Of a stretch of DNA of 15,264 bases, positions 14,808-15,264 are shown in pieces; position 1 is the first letter of the stretch; the number at the start of each line of letters is the position of its first letter. The stretch is from contig JAWXVF010000055.1 of NCBI GenBank assembly GCA_044425555.1, positions 1 through 15,264 on the forward strand. Reading direction: 5' to 3'. The stretch is from JAWXVE01 sp044425555. GTDB taxonomy: Bacteria > Bacillota > Clostridia > Lachnospirales > Lachnospiraceae. The notes beneath the pieces were generated by a model, which was not told the origin of the DNA, did no database searches, and saw nothing but the letters and a program-made list of their open reading frames with translations. A program made the position numbers and the translations under genes.

Positions 14808-14946
14808 TGTTTGGAAAATAAGGCAAGGAAATTTTGAGTATGCCAATTGTCTTTTGGAAAAAACTTGTGTAGTAAGATAAGAAGTGAAGTAGGAGAAAGA
14901 ATACTATAAAGAATTGATTAACAATTAAAATAAGGAGAAAAACAAT

Positions 14947-15264
14947 ATGTTAGACATAGGAACAAAAGCACCTGAATTTACATTATCAGATCAAAATGGA
15001 GAGATACATACATTAAGTAATTACAAAGGAAAAAGGGTAATTCTATACTTTTATCCCAAAGATAACACGCCAGGTTGTACCAAGCAAGCTTGTGGATATA
15101 GTGAACATGCACAACAATTGCAAGAACATAACGTTGTCATTCTTGGAATTAGTAAAGATAGTATTGCTTCTCATAAAAGATTTGAAGAGAAACAAAACCT
15201 TTCTATTACATTACTTGCAGATCCTGATCTAGAAGCTATTCAAGCATATGATGTTTGGAAAGAA
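14947..15264 (+). CDS. bcp: Bcp-type thioredoxin-dependent thiol peroxidase, 3' end outside window
   Basis: Cytoplasmic peroxiredoxin (Bcp/PrxQ class) that reduces H2O2 and organic hydroperoxides with electrons from thioredoxin. The first 106 codons are present; about 45-50 residues are missing compared with the usual 150-155. AAGGAG (14932-14937) is 9 bp before the ATG. Family motifs: APEFTLSDQNG (8-18), YFYPKDNTPGCTKQACGYSE (34-53) with peroxidatic Cys44 and resolving Cys49 five residues later, the atypical two-Cys arrangement, plus GISKDS (67-72) and LLADPD (89-94). The 139-bp gap before it has no convincing terminator hairpin or promoter that I would commit to. Assignment is firm. Confidence 0.95.
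   Translation, partial: MLDIGTKAPEFTLSDQNGEIHTLSNYKGKRVILYFYPKDNTPGCTKQACGYSEHAQQLQEHNVVILGISKDSIASHKRFEEKQNLSITLLADPDLEAIQAYDVWKE

Noticed and set aside
14808..14946. Terminator or promoter in the gap before the thiol peroxidase gene
   Set aside because: GGCA...TGCC pairing is only 4 bp, and candidate -35 elements (TTGTCT, TTGGAA) are not properly spaced from TAAGAT or TACTAT.
1..15264. CRISPR array, insertion sequence, phage or anti-phage island
   Set aside because: No regularly spaced repeats, transposase, integrase or terminal inverted repeats were seen; codon and base use look even across the window.

Overview
The window is AT-rich, densely packed DNA with strong AGGAGG-type ribosome binding sites and sigma-A-like promoters. 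Together with the gene set (A-type flavoprotein FprA, iron-sulfur flavoprotein, Zn-type macrodomain, NlpC/P60 cell-wall hydrolase, many c-di-GMP domains), this points to an anaerobic low-GC Firmicute, most likely a clostridium of the Lachnospirales type. That placement is inference from gene content and codon style; there is no rRNA here. I see no mobile element, tRNA, CRISPR array or phage gene, and both ends of the window cut through a gene.

Layout. (1) 1-971: the 3' part of a secreted SH3b-SH3b-NlpC/P60 peptidoglycan hydrolase whose start lies outside the window. (2) 973-5850: a clear extended -10 promoter drives an apparent three-gene operon: fprA (O2/NO-detoxifying diiron flavoprotein), an unnamed 246-residue protein with a possible PD-(D/E)XK-like core and winged-helix tail, and a 940-residue c-di-GMP enzyme (TM, degenerate GGDEF, EAL, PAS-like, GAF, intact GGDEF). 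(3) 5863-6724: a separately promoted Zn-binding macrodomain ADP-ribosyl hydrolase, convergent with (4) 6763-8109 (minus), a double flavodoxin-fold iron-sulfur flavoprotein. A long perfect hairpin between them overlaps the end of the flavoprotein gene. (5) 8196-9762: a metal-resistance unit, with an ArsR/SmtB repressor carrying both alpha-3-type and alpha-5-type metal ligands, an operator-like inverted repeat on its promoter, and a SO_0444/DUF318-type metal permease with Cys-rich and His-rich segments. (6) 9812-11152 (minus): a MATE efflux pump. (7) 11385-12758: a membrane-anchored GH18 glycosidase with a CBM5/12-like chitin-binding module. (8) 12816-14807: a two-domain GT2 glycosyltransferase. 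(9) 14947 to the end: the start of a Bcp-type thiol peroxidase.

How they fit together. Several units deal with oxygen, nitrosative or metal stress (FprA, iron-sulfur flavoprotein, Bcp, metal-responsive ArsR/permease, MATE), and others with the cell surface (NlpC/P60, GH18, GT2). The most interesting idea is that the fprA operon couples O2/NO reduction to c-di-GMP signalling: the c-di-GMP protein carries two separate cysteine clusters, a CX2CX4CX2C cluster inserted after its dead GGDEF motif and a C-x10-CxxC cluster in the PAS-like region. Either could bind metal or Fe-S, or be redox active. This is inference and has not been demonstrated here.
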